Of a DNA stretch of 36,658 bases, positions 14,202 to 22,055 are shown piece by piece. The stretch spans positions 1-36,658 of the forward strand of contig JACPIF010000007.1 in assembly GCA_016188215.1 (NCBI GenBank). Direction: 5' to 3'. The stretch comes from Candidatus Woesearchaeota archaeon (lineage in GTDB: Archaea; Nanobdellota; Nanobdellia; Woesearchaeales; JACPIF01). The notes below the pieces were generated by a model, which made no database searches, was not told where the DNA came from, and saw only the letters and a list, made by a program, of their open reading frames with translations. A program made the translations under genes and the position numbers. Numbering within the stretch: position 1 is the stretch's first letter; every line of letters starts with the position of its first letter.

Positions 14202-15368
14202 ATGGAATTTGACGAACCCTATGAGCCGCAGGAAGACTCATTCCTGCTCCAGAAGCATGTAAAGCAGCTTGCAAAGAGTGTAGTCCTTGACATGGGCACT
14301 GGTTCCGGGATCCAGGCTGTTGCTGCTGCATCGAGGGAGAGCGTTAGGAAAGTGCTGGCAGTTGATATTAGCAAGGATGCAGTCGAGCAATGCAGGAGGA
14401 ATATAAAGAATAAGAAGGTACAGTTCAAGCAGTCTGACTTGTTCGATCATGTTCCGGAGCAGGCTTTTGATACAATCATCTTTAACCCGCCTTACCTGCC
14501 GCAGGACGCGAAACTGAAGGACCTGACCATCTACGGCGGAAAGCAGGGGTATGAGACTGTAAAGCGCTTCATAGAGCAGGCAGGGGATTATCTTAAAACA
14601 GATGGCATGATTTTGCTGCTGTTCTCCTCACTTACTAAGCAGGAAGCTGTTAACGATATATTGGAAGATAACCTGTTCACCTATGCCCTGCTTGAAACCC
14701 AGCACATCTTCTTTGAAGATTTATTTGTGTATAAAATACAAAAGTCTGAATTGCTCAAAGAGCTCAACAGGAGAGGATTGCACGCCATTACACTTCTAAA
14801 GAAAGGGAACAGGGGCATAGTCTATACTGCGCTCTATAAGAAAAAGAAGGTTGCCATCAAAGTGGAAAACAAGGAAAGCAGAGCTATTGACAGGCTCACA
14901 AACGAGGCGAAATGGCTCAAGCTGCTCAATAAACATGGCATAGGCCCGAAACTGTCCTTTGCAGCAAGAAAATACTTAATTGAAGAATTTGTTGAGGGAA
15001 GATTCATAATGGATTTTTTGCAAGGTGCAGGCAGGGATGATAGCAGGAAGCTCCTGTCCACACTCCTAAACCAGTGCTATGTCCTGGACAGGCTTAAAGT
15101 AACCAAAGAGGAAATGCAGCGGCCGTACAGGCATGTTATTGTAACAAAAAGAAAGCCAGTCATGCTTGACTTTGAGAGGTGCAGATCTGCTGAGCACCCC
15201 AAGAATGTGTCCCAGTTCGTGCAATTCATTACAAATGCTAAAGTTCATGCTCTGCTGAAGCGTAAAGGGATTATGATAGAGATCCACAAGCTAAGAAGCC
15301 TTACCAAGGGCTATAAGGAGCAGCCAAATAAAGAAAACTTTAAGAAAATCTGCAAGGCGCTTGATTAA
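14202..15368 (+). CDS. Mtq2/HemK-like methyltransferase fused to a kinase-like domain
   Basis: The product is 388 residues. Residues 1-180 are a class I methyltransferase with motif I VLDMGTGSGIQA and NPPY (95-98), the signature of glutamine/adenine N-methyltransferases. The N-terminal YEPQEDSFLL fits the archaeal Mtq2 group, which methylates release factor aRF1. Residues 190-330 match the COG2112-type predicted Ser/Thr kinase: KGNRGIVY loop, VAIK lysine (220), helix with NEAKWL, and LDFERC in place of DFG. Start ATG 14202 is 26 bp after the TATA CATTTAAAAG (14170-14179). Two proteins that are usually separate are joined here. Confidence 0.85.
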   Translation: MEFDEPYEPQEDSFLLQKHVKQLAKSVVLDMGTGSGIQAVAAASRESVRKVLAVDISKDAVEQCRRNIKNKKVQFKQSDLFDHVPEQAFDTIIFNPPYLPQDAKLKDLTIYGGKQGYETVKRFIEQAGDYLKTDGMILLLFSSLTKQEAVNDILEDNLFTYALLETQHIFFEDLFVYKIQKSELLKELNRRGLHAITLLKKGNRGIVYTALYKKKKVAIKVENKESRAIDRLTNEAKWLKLLNKHGIGPKLSFAARKYLIEEFVEGRFIMDFLQGAGRDDSRKLLSTLLNQCYVLDRLKVTKEEMQRPYRHVIVTKRKPVMLDFERCRSAEHPKNVSQFVQFITNAKVHALLKRKGIMIEIHKLRSLTKGYKEQPNKENFKKICKALD

Positions 15369-15400
15369 GTTTATATACTTTGATTTTAATACAGATGTTG

Positions 15401-15607
15401 ATGGAATCAACCCGTGAAAGCCCTTGCCCTTGCGGTGGAGCAATAACCTGGCGCAAGGAGAATGTTAGCGTTAAGAAAGAGATGTTCAGGCGCCTGGATG
15501 TCGGGCTTTGCGATACATGCCATGTTAGATACTTATCAAATGATTCTGCTGATTTAGTAATAGACAAGCTAACCCATGAAAACAAAACAGCGCGTCACAG
15601 AATTTGA
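15401..15607 (+). CDS. Small zinc-finger protein, YgiT-like
   Basis: The product is 68 residues. It has CPCGG near the start and CDTCHVRYL about 27 residues later, the spacing of YgiT/MqsA-type zinc fingers. ATG 15401 is chosen because a TATA (GTTTATATAC, 15369-15378) lies 26 bp upstream; ATG 15395 is possible. It overlaps the alkylguanine methyltransferase gene by 32 bases, so the two are translationally coupled. No toxin partner of the MqsR type is adjacent. Confidence 0.55.
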   Translation: MESTRESPCPCGGAITWRKENVSVKKEMFRRLDVGLCDTCHVRYLSNDSADLVIDKLTHENKTARHRI

Positions 15608-15917
15608 GCGGCAGGTGTATGATCTCTGCTCTAAAGTTCCAAAAGGGTCAGTTACCAGCTACAAGGAGATAGCTCATGCCATGCATACAAAAGCGTACAG
15701 GGCAGTCGGCGCTGCGCTCAGGAGCAATCCATACGCCCCTAAAGTGCCATGCCACAGGGTTGTTGCTTCCAACGGCACACTGGGCGGCTTCCAGGGCAGC
15801 ATAAATCCGAGGGGACATTCTTTAAGGAAGAAAGCCAGTATGCTCACAGAAGAAGGACTTGAAATAAATAAAGGAAGAATAAAAGAATTTGAAGAAAGAT
15901 TGTTCAAACTTCAGTGA
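15576..15917 (+). CDS. ogt: O6-alkylguanine-DNA alkyltransferase, single-domain form
   Basis: The product is 113 residues. It contains the complete C-terminal domain: TSYKEIAHAM, the RAVGAALRSNP DNA-binding helix, and the active site PCHRVV with catalytic Cys59. The N-terminal ribonuclease-H-like domain found in Ogt/Ada proteins is missing, so it may be a minimal MGMT or act like alkyltransferase-like proteins; because Cys is kept, repair activity is likely. Its 3' end overlaps the convergent gene by 14 bases. Confidence 0.85.
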   Translation: MKTKQRVTEFERQVYDLCSKVPKGSVTSYKEIAHAMHTKAYRAVGAALRSNPYAPKVPCHRVVASNGTLGGFQGSINPRGHSLRKKASMLTEEGLEINKGRIKEFEERLFKLQ

Positions 15918-16281
15918 ATAATTCTTCTTGTCTATGCTTCTCTTTGAGGCCATGCACAAATGCATACCCTCCAAGATTTGCCTGTGTTACAACCACTCTA
16001 AAACCAACTATATCTTGGGATTCTATTCTTAAATGGTAAGGTGTAGATGGTCCTGCTGATAGATCGCTTATTCCAGTTGAACTTTTTTCAGCTTCTCCTA
16101 TTACGCGAATAGCTAAATTATCAGGCATATCCAAATCAGTCCTCAAAAAATCAATAAGCGCATCCCTAGTTGGAAAATCTGCCTGATGTTTCAATGGATT
16201 TGGTAAATAACAACTATATCCTGGAGCAATGCCACCTATACCTGATGGCCTGCTAAAATGAGGGATATAAGGTGTATTCAT
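15904..16281 (-). CDS. Hypothetical protein, 125 residues
   Basis: The product starts with a Pro/Gly-rich segment (IPHFSRPSGIGGIAPGY), followed by mixed alpha/beta sequence (RDALIDFLRTDLDMPDNLAIRVIGEA and YHLRIESQDIVGFRVVV). There is no signal peptide or TM helix. A GGAGAA site lies before ATG 16281. It follows TFB on the same strand with a 21-base gap and may be co-transcribed. Family not recognised. Confidence 0.5.
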   Translation of the reverse strand: MNTPYIPHFSRPSGIGGIAPGYSCYLPNPLKHQADFPTRDALIDFLRTDLDMPDNLAIRVIGEAEKSSTGISDLSAGPSTPYHLRIESQDIVGFRVVVTQANLGGYAFVHGLKEKHRQEELFTEV

Positions 16282-16302
16282 CGTTATTCTCCTTTCTCAT
16301 AG

Positions 16303-17223
16303 CTACTTCTTCTTTTTGGTCTTCTTGATCTCTTTCTCTAGATTGAGCTTCTCAAGCAGCTCTTTGTACCTGTTCCTGATAGTGACTTCTGTGACTCCAG
16401 CAACATCCGCAACTTCCCGCTGCGTCCTTTTCTCGCCGTGTATCAAAGCAGACACATACAGAGCAGCAGCTGCTATTCCCGTAGGCCCTCTCCCAGATGT
16501 CAATTCGGCATTCTGGGCGCTATCTAATATCTCGACAGCCTTTGACTGCGTTTCAGCACTTAACTTTAATGAGCTTGCAAACCGTGCGATGTAGTCAGCA
16601 GGGTTGCTTGGCAATATGGTAATGCCTAATTCCCTCGTTACAAATCTATAGGTTCGCCCTATTTCCTTTTTCTCTATACCAGATGCCTCTGATAACTCAT
16701 CAAGTGTCCTTGGGACCTCATGCCTTCTACAGGCAGCATATAGTGCTCCTGCAACCACAGACTCCATACTTCTTCCCCTAACAAGGCCTCGCTGAACCGC
16801 AAGAGTATATATCCTTGCAGCCTCTTCCTCAACTGTCTTGGGAAGCTTCAGGTAGCTTGCAACACGCTTTAATTCAGCCAGCGCAAGCTTCAGGTTCCTT
16901 TCAATAGCAGTGCTTATCCTGTACTGCCATTTTCTAAGCCTGAAGAACTTGTTCCTGTCCTTGTTGCCTAATTGATAAAGATCAGCTTTCCTTCCAACCT
17001 CAGTACCGATACCCTGATCGTACTGAGTATAAGTCATGGGAGCGCCTGTCCTGCGTTTACTCTCCCCATCGTCAGAATCAAACTCCCGCCATTCCTGCGA
17101 GAAATCCACCATCTTCTCTTCAATAACCAGGCCGCAGTCCTTGCAGATGACCTCGCCCTTCTCCCTATTGATGTTTAAGCTTAAGCTGCCGCATTCCGGG
17201 CATTTCTTGATGCTTGTTGCCAT
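16303..17223 (-). CDS. tfb: Transcription initiation factor IIB (TFB)
   Basis: The product is 306 residues, a normal length. N-terminal zinc ribbon CPEC (8-11) and CKDC (27-30), then the B-reader (SQEWREFDSDD) and B-linker, then two cyclin folds (about 110-205 and 210-300) with the GRSMESVVAGALYAACR and GRGPTGIAAAALYVSA repeats. The second carries a helix-turn-helix (TQREVADVAGVTEVTIRNRYKEL) that recognises the BRE next to TATA. This protein would act at the many TATA boxes noted in the window. ATG 17223 is preceded by GGAGGAT and a TATA-like CTTAAAAC at about 17241-17250. Confidence 0.95.
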   Translation of the reverse strand: MATSIKKCPECGSLSLNINREKGEVICKDCGLVIEEKMVDFSQEWREFDSDDGESKRRTGAPMTYTQYDQGIGTEVGRKADLYQLGNKDRNKFFRLRKWQYRISTAIERNLKLALAELKRVASYLKLPKTVEEEAARIYTLAVQRGLVRGRSMESVVAGALYAACRRHEVPRTLDELSEASGIEKKEIGRTYRFVTRELGITILPSNPADYIARFASSLKLSAETQSKAVEILDSAQNAELTSGRGPTGIAAAALYVSALIHGEKRTQREVADVAGVTEVTIRNRYKELLEKLNLEKEIKKTKKKK

Positions 17224-17421
17224 TTTGTGTTGGATCCTCCGTTTTAAGATATCGCAATGACTATAGAAAAGCTTATACTGGTCCTGATGTATACCCCCTC
17301 AATACCATTATAGTCGGTAACAATACAAATATTTTTAAAGAGAAATCATTACTAATATATAAAGCTTTCCCTATTTTAGGGGCAAATTTTATAAATCTTG
17401 CCTAATTTTGAGTGAATTCTG

Positions 17422-17643
17422 ATGAAACCACAAAATTCAGAGAATTTTGGGTCCAGAAAATCCAAGGATTTTCTCGGAACAAAAGAGAGCAAAGAGACTT
17501 TGAATCCTGAGCTGTACAAAATCCTTGCATGCCCTGTGTGCAAAAGCGATGTAAAATATACTTCTGACATGAAAGCGCTCAAATGCGTCAAGTGCAGCAA
17601 GACCTATCCTATTCGTGATGGGATCCCTGTGATGATGGCTTGA
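17422..17643 (+). CDS. Trm112-like zinc protein with a palindromic-element insertion
   Basis: The product is 73 residues. Residues 28-73 are a Trm112/UPF0434 core: CPVC, then CVKC about 19 residues later, and TYPIRDGIPVMM. Trm112 is the small activating subunit of several methyltransferases, including Mtq2-type enzymes such as the one at 14202. Residues 5-24 (NSENFGSRKSKDFLGTKE) come from an inserted palindromic DNA element that is also read in the same frame in the gene at 29696-30592. TATA TTTTATAAAT (17387-17396) supports ATG 17422. Confidence 0.75.
   Translation: MKPQNSENFGSRKSKDFLGTKESKETLNPELYKILACPVCKSDVKYTSDMKALKCVKCSKTYPIRDGIPVMMA
17431..17486 (+). repeat. In-frame palindromic element, copy A
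   Basis: It contains two adjacent palindromes: AAAATTC-AGA-GAATTTT and AGAAAATCC-AA-GGATTTTCT. A diverged copy in the other orientation lies at 30490-30548. Both copies sit inside the N-terminal coding part of a gene and are translated in the same frame to NSENF..RKS.DFLG.KE. Confidence 0.75.
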
Positions 17644-17692
17644 TTCTTAAATCAACAGTTTTATAAATTATCTTCAAGTTAATCTCTCCTGT

Positions 17693-17790
17693 GCCACGGT
17701 CGCATAATCCGGTAGTGCGGCAGCCTTGAGTTGCAAAGACTAGAGAGCTGCTCCCTTCGGGGATTCTCGGTTCAAATCCGAGCCGTGGCG
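17693..17790 (+). tRNA. tRNA-Ser(TGA) with a 15-base intron
   Basis: Acceptor GCCACGG/CCGTGGC with discriminator G, the serine type. D-arm GCA-TAATCCGGTAG-TGC with GG. Anticodon stem GCAGC/GCTGC encloses CTTGAG-[17731-17745]-A, giving anticodon TGA (17727-17729). Class II variable arm of 14 bases with CCC-TTC-GGG. T-arm CTCGG-TTCAAAT-CCGAG. The intron sits at 37/38, with three of four central BHB pairs and a weak inner helix. TATA TTTTATAAATT (17659-17669) precedes and five T (17791-17795) follow. CCA is not encoded. Confidence 0.9.
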
Positions 17791-17795
17791 TTTTT
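17791..17795 (+). terminator. Oligo-T terminator of tRNA-Ser
   Basis: Five T directly follow the discriminator base. The stop codon of the convergent minus-strand gene begins at 17796, so there is almost no intergenic DNA. Confidence 0.55.
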
Positions 17796-18708
17796 ATCCT
17801 AAATTTTCGTGCCTAGCATATTGATACAATATTCCAGGCAAAGCGTCCAAAATGGTTCTTGATTCTTTGTCTGATAGACCAATTTCCATAATATCAGCTT
17901 TACCGTCTTCTAGGCTGAAGGACATATCATACGCTTTATTCCCATATAAATCTTTAGGAGCATTTTCAGGTATGATACTACCGCCCAATCTTCCCATTAC
18001 AGTATAGAATATTACATCTCTTTTTGGAGAAGTTTCAATTGAACCAATTTTTACACCATGCCTTTCTCTGCTTTTTATCTTCTGGATTGCTTCATCAGCC
18101 CTTGGATCACTTGATAAGATAGCATTTAATGCGATCCTCCCAATACCGCTCGTCCCCAAAAGCCCCTCTGGTCTCCAAAAGGCCTCGTACAAATCCCAAA
18201 GCGCCACTGATAAGGGATGTTCTTCATCCAATTTATAGAATTTTTTTGGTTTTATGTCGTGAGCTAGATAACGCAATGCCTCTGGCAGCTTATATGCTAT
18301 TGCTTTCCATGCGTCTATAAGGGACTTAGCTCTATCATCCTGACCTTCATACGGAACTTCCTGAACAATTCCTTCAGAGTACCTGACTGTCATCAATGTA
18401 AGTTTGCTTATCTCTTCTGGATTATAGATGCCTTTAGTATTAAAGCCAATTCTAACCTCAAGACCTGAGTTAATAGGGTATAAGCTTACTTCACCTGCGC
18501 TGTCATCTGTTTTGGGGTTCCTCTCGCCAAGTAAACATAATCCTTTTCCGTGATACTCCGATATTTCATGACTTTTTTTAATTTGCTCCTGCCCTTCTTC
18601 GGAGTTTATGTAGCCTTGTAATTCTTCAAATGCCAAAATCAGTTCAGATTTTGCAGGTTTATTTGACCTTTCTCCCAGCCTTTCCCTTATTTTGGTTAGC
18701 AAGCTCAT
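17794..18708 (-). CDS. Hypothetical cytoplasmic protein, 304 residues
   Basis: The frame is intact with typical codon use. The N-terminus is helical and charged (KIRERLGERSNKPAKSELILAFEELQ). The rest is alpha/beta with strands such as GEVSLYPINSGLEVRIGF and DVIFYTVMGRLGG. There is no signal peptide or TM helix. Its start lies 3 bases after the stop of the upstream membrane-anchored gene, so they form an operon. I do not recognise the family. Confidence 0.6.
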   Translation of the reverse strand: MSLLTKIRERLGERSNKPAKSELILAFEELQGYINSEEGQEQIKKSHEISEYHGKGLCLLGERNPKTDDSAGEVSLYPINSGLEVRIGFNTKGIYNPEEISKLTLMTVRYSEGIVQEVPYEGQDDRAKSLIDAWKAIAYKLPEALRYLAHDIKPKKFYKLDEEHPLSVALWDLYEAFWRPEGLLGTSGIGRIALNAILSSDPRADEAIQKIKSRERHGVKIGSIETSPKRDVIFYTVMGRLGGSIIPENAPKDLYGNKAYDMSFSLEDGKADIMEIGLSDKESRTILDALPGILYQYARHENLG

Positions 18709-18711
18709 TTT

Positions 18712-19191
18712 TTATTTTACTCCTTTTTGGAGAATAGTAATATAGCTGCTTGGAATTACGCCTATCTTTTCAACATGGTCAACTTTTATTGTTTCATAAA
18801 AACCAGGTCCGTATTTAATCCGAATTTTAACTTTATCGCCAACTTTTAGCCTATCTGCTAAAGCTTCTATAGTCCTATGTTCGCCAAGAGTAGATGAATT
18901 GTATACAGAAAGGTGATATTCCCCTTCATTTGTTTCTAAATTTAGGAAATATGCTTTATTATCATATATATCTCTGATAGTTTCTTTAATTACTATACCA
19001 TCTAAAAATTCAGGTTCTGGCGGTTTAGGTATATCACTCTCATAAATAGTAGTCACTTTTATTTGGCGAATGTGAGGAGGAAGAGTGCGCTCTCTAACAA
19101 AGTCGTATACAGCAGAGCCGGCGAAGGGTAACACGATTGCAGCCGAGACCCAAAAAGCCCTAATATAGTTGTTGAATGCCATTTTCATCAC
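18712..19191 (-). CDS. Membrane-anchored protein with an OB-like external domain
   Basis: The product is 159 residues. One hydrophobic segment near the start (AFWVSAAIVLPFAGSAVYDFV, about 12-32) is either a signal anchor or an uncleaved signal. The remainder is beta-rich (DNKAYFLNLETNEGEYHLSVY and LKVGDKVKIRIKYG), suggestive of an OB or barrel-like fold. It is the first gene of a two-gene operon with the 304-residue hypothetical. Internal start choices are M1 to M4. Family not recognised. Confidence 0.55.
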   Translation of the reverse strand: MMKMAFNNYIRAFWVSAAIVLPFAGSAVYDFVRERTLPPHIRQIKVTTIYESDIPKPPEPEFLDGIVIKETIRDIYDNKAYFLNLETNEGEYHLSVYNSSTLGEHRTIEALADRLKVGDKVKIRIKYGPGFYETIKVDHVEKIGVIPSSYITILQKGVK

Positions 19192-19291
19192 TTCACTACT
19201 CGCAAGTAATACCTTATATTATAACTTTCTCTTAAGATTTTAATAAAAAAAGAGAAAATTTATATATAAAACAGTATTAATGATAATACCT

Positions 19292-20239
19292 ATGGGATTA
19301 GACAAGAAAGACACACAATTATTAGCAGAATTAGATACAAATTCACGCCAGACATACCAAGAATTAGGAAGAAAATTGCGCCTGAGCAAGGATGCGGTAA
19401 AGTATCGCATGGAGCGCCTGGAGAAGCTAGGCATTATCGAAGGGTATTACACTGAAATCAACACCATGCAGCTTGGCTATACTATTTACCGCCTCTATTT
19501 CAAGCTGCAGAATATTGACGAAAAGAAGAAAAAAGAGATGATAGCATGGTTTGTCTCGAGAAAAGAAACATTTTATGTGGTTGAAATAGTGGGGCAGTGG
19601 GATATTGATATTCTCATGTGGGTAAAGAGCAATGTCATGCTGGAGCAGTTCTGGAGAGATTTTAAGATGATGTATCGAAAATATGTCCAGAATTATCTCC
19701 TTTCCATCTATACAAGATTGCAGATTTTTCCCAGAAAATACCTTGGAAACAAAGCTGAGACTGTTTATATTAAGGAGACCGCTGATATTGTAAAGATTGA
19801 TTATATCGATACTGAAATACTAAGGCAACTCGCGTCTGACGCACGGTTGAATTTTGTTGATATAGCGCTAAAGCTGAAAACAACCGCAAAAATAGTGGCA
19901 TATAGAGTAAGAAAGCTGGAAAGGCAGGGAATCATTCTAAAATACAGGGCAAAACTAAACTATACACTGCTTGGTAGAGGATATTATAAGCTTGAGGTTA
20001 ATCTCAATGATATTACAAAGTTGAAATCATTCTACTATTTTGCCTTTATGCACAAGGACTTTACACATATCAATGAAACTCTTGGCTCTACTGATTTTGA
20101 AGGAGACATAGAAATAGAGTCTTTTGAGAAACTCACAGAAATCATCAGCCAACTACAGGCACAATTTCCAGGAACTGTGAGGGATTATTTCTATTTTCAA
20201 ATATTTAAAGTCTATAAGATTAATTTCTTTCCTGAATAA
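19292..20239 (+). CDS. Double Lrp/AsnC-type transcriptional regulator
   Basis: The product is 315 residues with two Lrp-like units. Unit 1 is a winged helix (DTQLLAELDTNSRQTYQELGRKL...VKYRMERLEKLGII) plus a RAM-like domain (YRLYFKLQNIDEKKKKE...VVEIVGQWDIDILMWV). Unit 2 repeats the winged helix (EILRQLASDARLNFVDIAL...VAYRVRKLERQGII) and a second RAM-like domain to the end. ATG 19292 lies 26 bp after a TATA box (TTTATATATAAA, 19260-19271). Its paralogue at 24429 is damaged, so this is probably the working copy. Confidence 0.8.
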   Translation: MGLDKKDTQLLAELDTNSRQTYQELGRKLRLSKDAVKYRMERLEKLGIIEGYYTEINTMQLGYTIYRLYFKLQNIDEKKKKEMIAWFVSRKETFYVVEIVGQWDIDILMWVKSNVMLEQFWRDFKMMYRKYVQNYLLSIYTRLQIFPRKYLGNKAETVYIKETADIVKIDYIDTEILRQLASDARLNFVDIALKLKTTAKIVAYRVRKLERQGIILKYRAKLNYTLLGRGYYKLEVNLNDITKLKSFYYFAFMHKDFTHINETLGSTDFEGDIEIESFEKLTEIISQLQAQFPGTVRDYFYFQIFKVYKINFFPE

Positions 20240-21724
20240 TTATCTTATAACCACAACATCTTTCTGCAATGCTTCAACCGCAAACTTCAATTTCTCAGAA
20301 TTCTCCGCATGGATGGTAAACAATGTATCGCTTTTCTTCACTTTGTCGCCGCGCTTGTAATGCAAATAAATCCCTGCGCCTTTATCAGTGGGAGCGCCTG
20401 CAATCCTGGCTATCCTTGAAATATGCAGTGGATCAACGTTTGTGACTCTACCGGATTTGTATGCTCTAAATCCATATCTGTGTTTGCCTACCTTTATCCG
20501 TGAGGAGCTTGTCGTATTCCCCCCCTGCGCCTTGATGATCTCTCTCATCTTCTCGTATGCTTTTCCAGATTCAAGAATCTCAGCCGCAAGCTTCTCACCC
20601 TGCCCTTTCCGCGCCTTGCCGGCCATCTCAAGGATTAATCCTGCCATGTGCACGGACTTCTTCCTTAGATCCTCAGCCCCGTCATTATTGCTCAACACGT
20701 CCAGGACATCTCTGGCCTCAAGTGCAGGCCCTATGCCTCTGCCTATCGGCTGCGAGCCGTCGGTAATGACTACATTAATTTTTCTCTTCAGCCTTCTTGC
20801 AATCGCTTCAAATTCCCTTTTCAGCTTGAGCGCGCGATATGGCTTCTCTATTTTTGAGCCTTTTCCAATAGGAATATCAATTAGGATATGAGTGCTTCCC
20901 ACCGAAAGCTTCTTTGCCATGATTGACGCAAGCAGCTGCGACTCAGCATCTATGCTCAATGGCTTCTCTACCTTGATTATTTTGTCATCAGCGGGCGCCA
21001 GGTTCAATGCGCCGCCCCATACAATGCAGCCTTTTGTCTTCTCAACTATTTTCCGCATCTTTTCCACAGCGAATGAAACTGGCGCAAGCACTTCCATGGT
21101 ATCAGCTGTCCCCGCAGGGCTTGTTATGGAACGGCTGCTCGTCTTGGGGATGTATAATCCCGCGGCTGCAATGATAGGCACGATGAGCATGGTAGTCCTG
21201 TTGCCAGGCACGCCTCCGATGGAATGCTTGTCAATGATAGGATATTTCCTCAGCTTGAGCGTAGTCCCGTGAGCCACAATGGACTTGGTAAGCATGATGG
21301 TCTCATTAAAGTCCATGAGGTTGGTGTAGCACGCAGAAACGAAATATGTAAGCTCAGTGTCGCTCAGCTTGTTGTGCGTTATATCCCACACTATCTGGTC
21401 TATCTCCCGTGCATTGAGCTTCTTGCCGTCCAGCTTCTTCTTGATAAAATCAAGCGACAATGGCTTGCGGGCAAGCATGATATGGACACTATCCTTGTTT
21501 TTCACATGGAGAGAAGAGAGCATTTCCTCAAACAATCCGATATGGCCCGGCTTCACAGTCCTGCCGGTTGCAATGTCAACGACAGCAGTCTCCACCCTGT
21601 CCCCTTTGATTACTTTGATCCTGTCAAGGTTGTGTATGTCAAGCTTCTGCGCATCCCTCTTGTTTAGAATCGCAACTAACACGCCTCCGCTTGATATATC
21701 AACATCCTTTACTGTAAACTTCAT
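20240..21724 (-). CDS. deoA: AMP phosphorylase
   Basis: The product is 494 residues, matching archaeal AMP phosphorylases, which are longer than bacterial thymidine phosphorylase by an N-terminal domain of about 80 residues. Signature KHSIGGVPGNRTT (about 166-178), then TSSRSITSPAGTADTMEVL and WGGALNLAPADD, as in the NDP family. It converts AMP plus phosphate to ribose-1,5-bisphosphate and adenine, the first step of the archaeal pathway through R15P isomerase to form III RuBisCO; the other two enzymes are not in the window. ATG 21724 has GAGGT six bases upstream, and a TATA box lies at about 21748-21757. Confidence 0.93.
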   Translation of the reverse strand: MKFTVKDVDISSGGVLVAILNKRDAQKLDIHNLDRIKVIKGDRVETAVVDIATGRTVKPGHIGLFEEMLSSLHVKNKDSVHIMLARKPLSLDFIKKKLDGKKLNAREIDQIVWDITHNKLSDTELTYFVSACYTNLMDFNETIMLTKSIVAHGTTLKLRKYPIIDKHSIGGVPGNRTTMLIVPIIAAAGLYIPKTSSRSITSPAGTADTMEVLAPVSFAVEKMRKIVEKTKGCIVWGGALNLAPADDKIIKVEKPLSIDAESQLLASIMAKKLSVGSTHILIDIPIGKGSKIEKPYRALKLKREFEAIARRLKRKINVVITDGSQPIGRGIGPALEARDVLDVLSNNDGAEDLRKKSVHMAGLILEMAGKARKGQGEKLAAEILESGKAYEKMREIIKAQGGNTTSSSRIKVGKHRYGFRAYKSGRVTNVDPLHISRIARIAGAPTDKGAGIYLHYKRGDKVKKSDTLFTIHAENSEKLKFAVEALQKDVVVIR

Positions 21725-21779
21725 CAACGCACCTCTTACTGGAATACTTTAAATAAACAATCTTGGAATAAACAAATTT

Positions 21780-21900
21780 GGACAACTGGCGCGAAATGCG
21801 CGCCTCAATAAGTCCGCGATTCTAGCTGTGCAATCGCGGTTCGCGGACTCTTGCACAGTCCAGCCCAGTTTACTGGGCTGGTTCCCTGCTCATTATAGTA
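21780..21900. repeat. Intergenic stack of palindromes
   Basis: No gene is seen. Hairpins include GGCGCG-AAATG-CGCGCC-like arms (21788-21804), nested AGTCCGCG / CGCGGACT (21811-21849) enclosing CCGCGATT / AATCGCGG, CTGTGCAA / TTGCACAG, and a perfect 10-bp stem CCAGCCCAGT-TT-ACTGGGCTGG (21862-21883). Confidence 0.7.
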
Positions 21901-21901
21901 G

Positions 21902-22042
21902 TTATTGAAAATTCATGGGTTTAAAACCCCTTGCTTTAGCATGAATTTTCAATCCCGCAAACTTGCCTATCAATCACGAGGCGCAATCAAAACCCCAGCT
22001 TTTAAACTGGGGATTGCGCCGAGTGGCAAGTTTGCGTTATTT
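21902..22042. repeat. Nested palindromic element R1 (intact copy)
   Basis: The left part is ATTGAAAATTCATG...CATGAATTTTCAAT around GGGTTTTAAACCCC-like sequence. The right part is GCAAACTTGCC...GGCAAGTTTGC enclosing GGCGCAATC...GATTGCGCC enclosing CCCCAG-CTTTTAAA-CTGGGG. Its first 57 bases (21902-21958) recur exactly at 28413-28469 and its last 36 (22007-22042) exactly at 28772-28807, so it is a dispersed element, not a local structure. The end adjoins the AI-2E permease stop codon. Confidence 0.8.
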
Positions 22043-22055
22043 ACTTAACTTTGCT

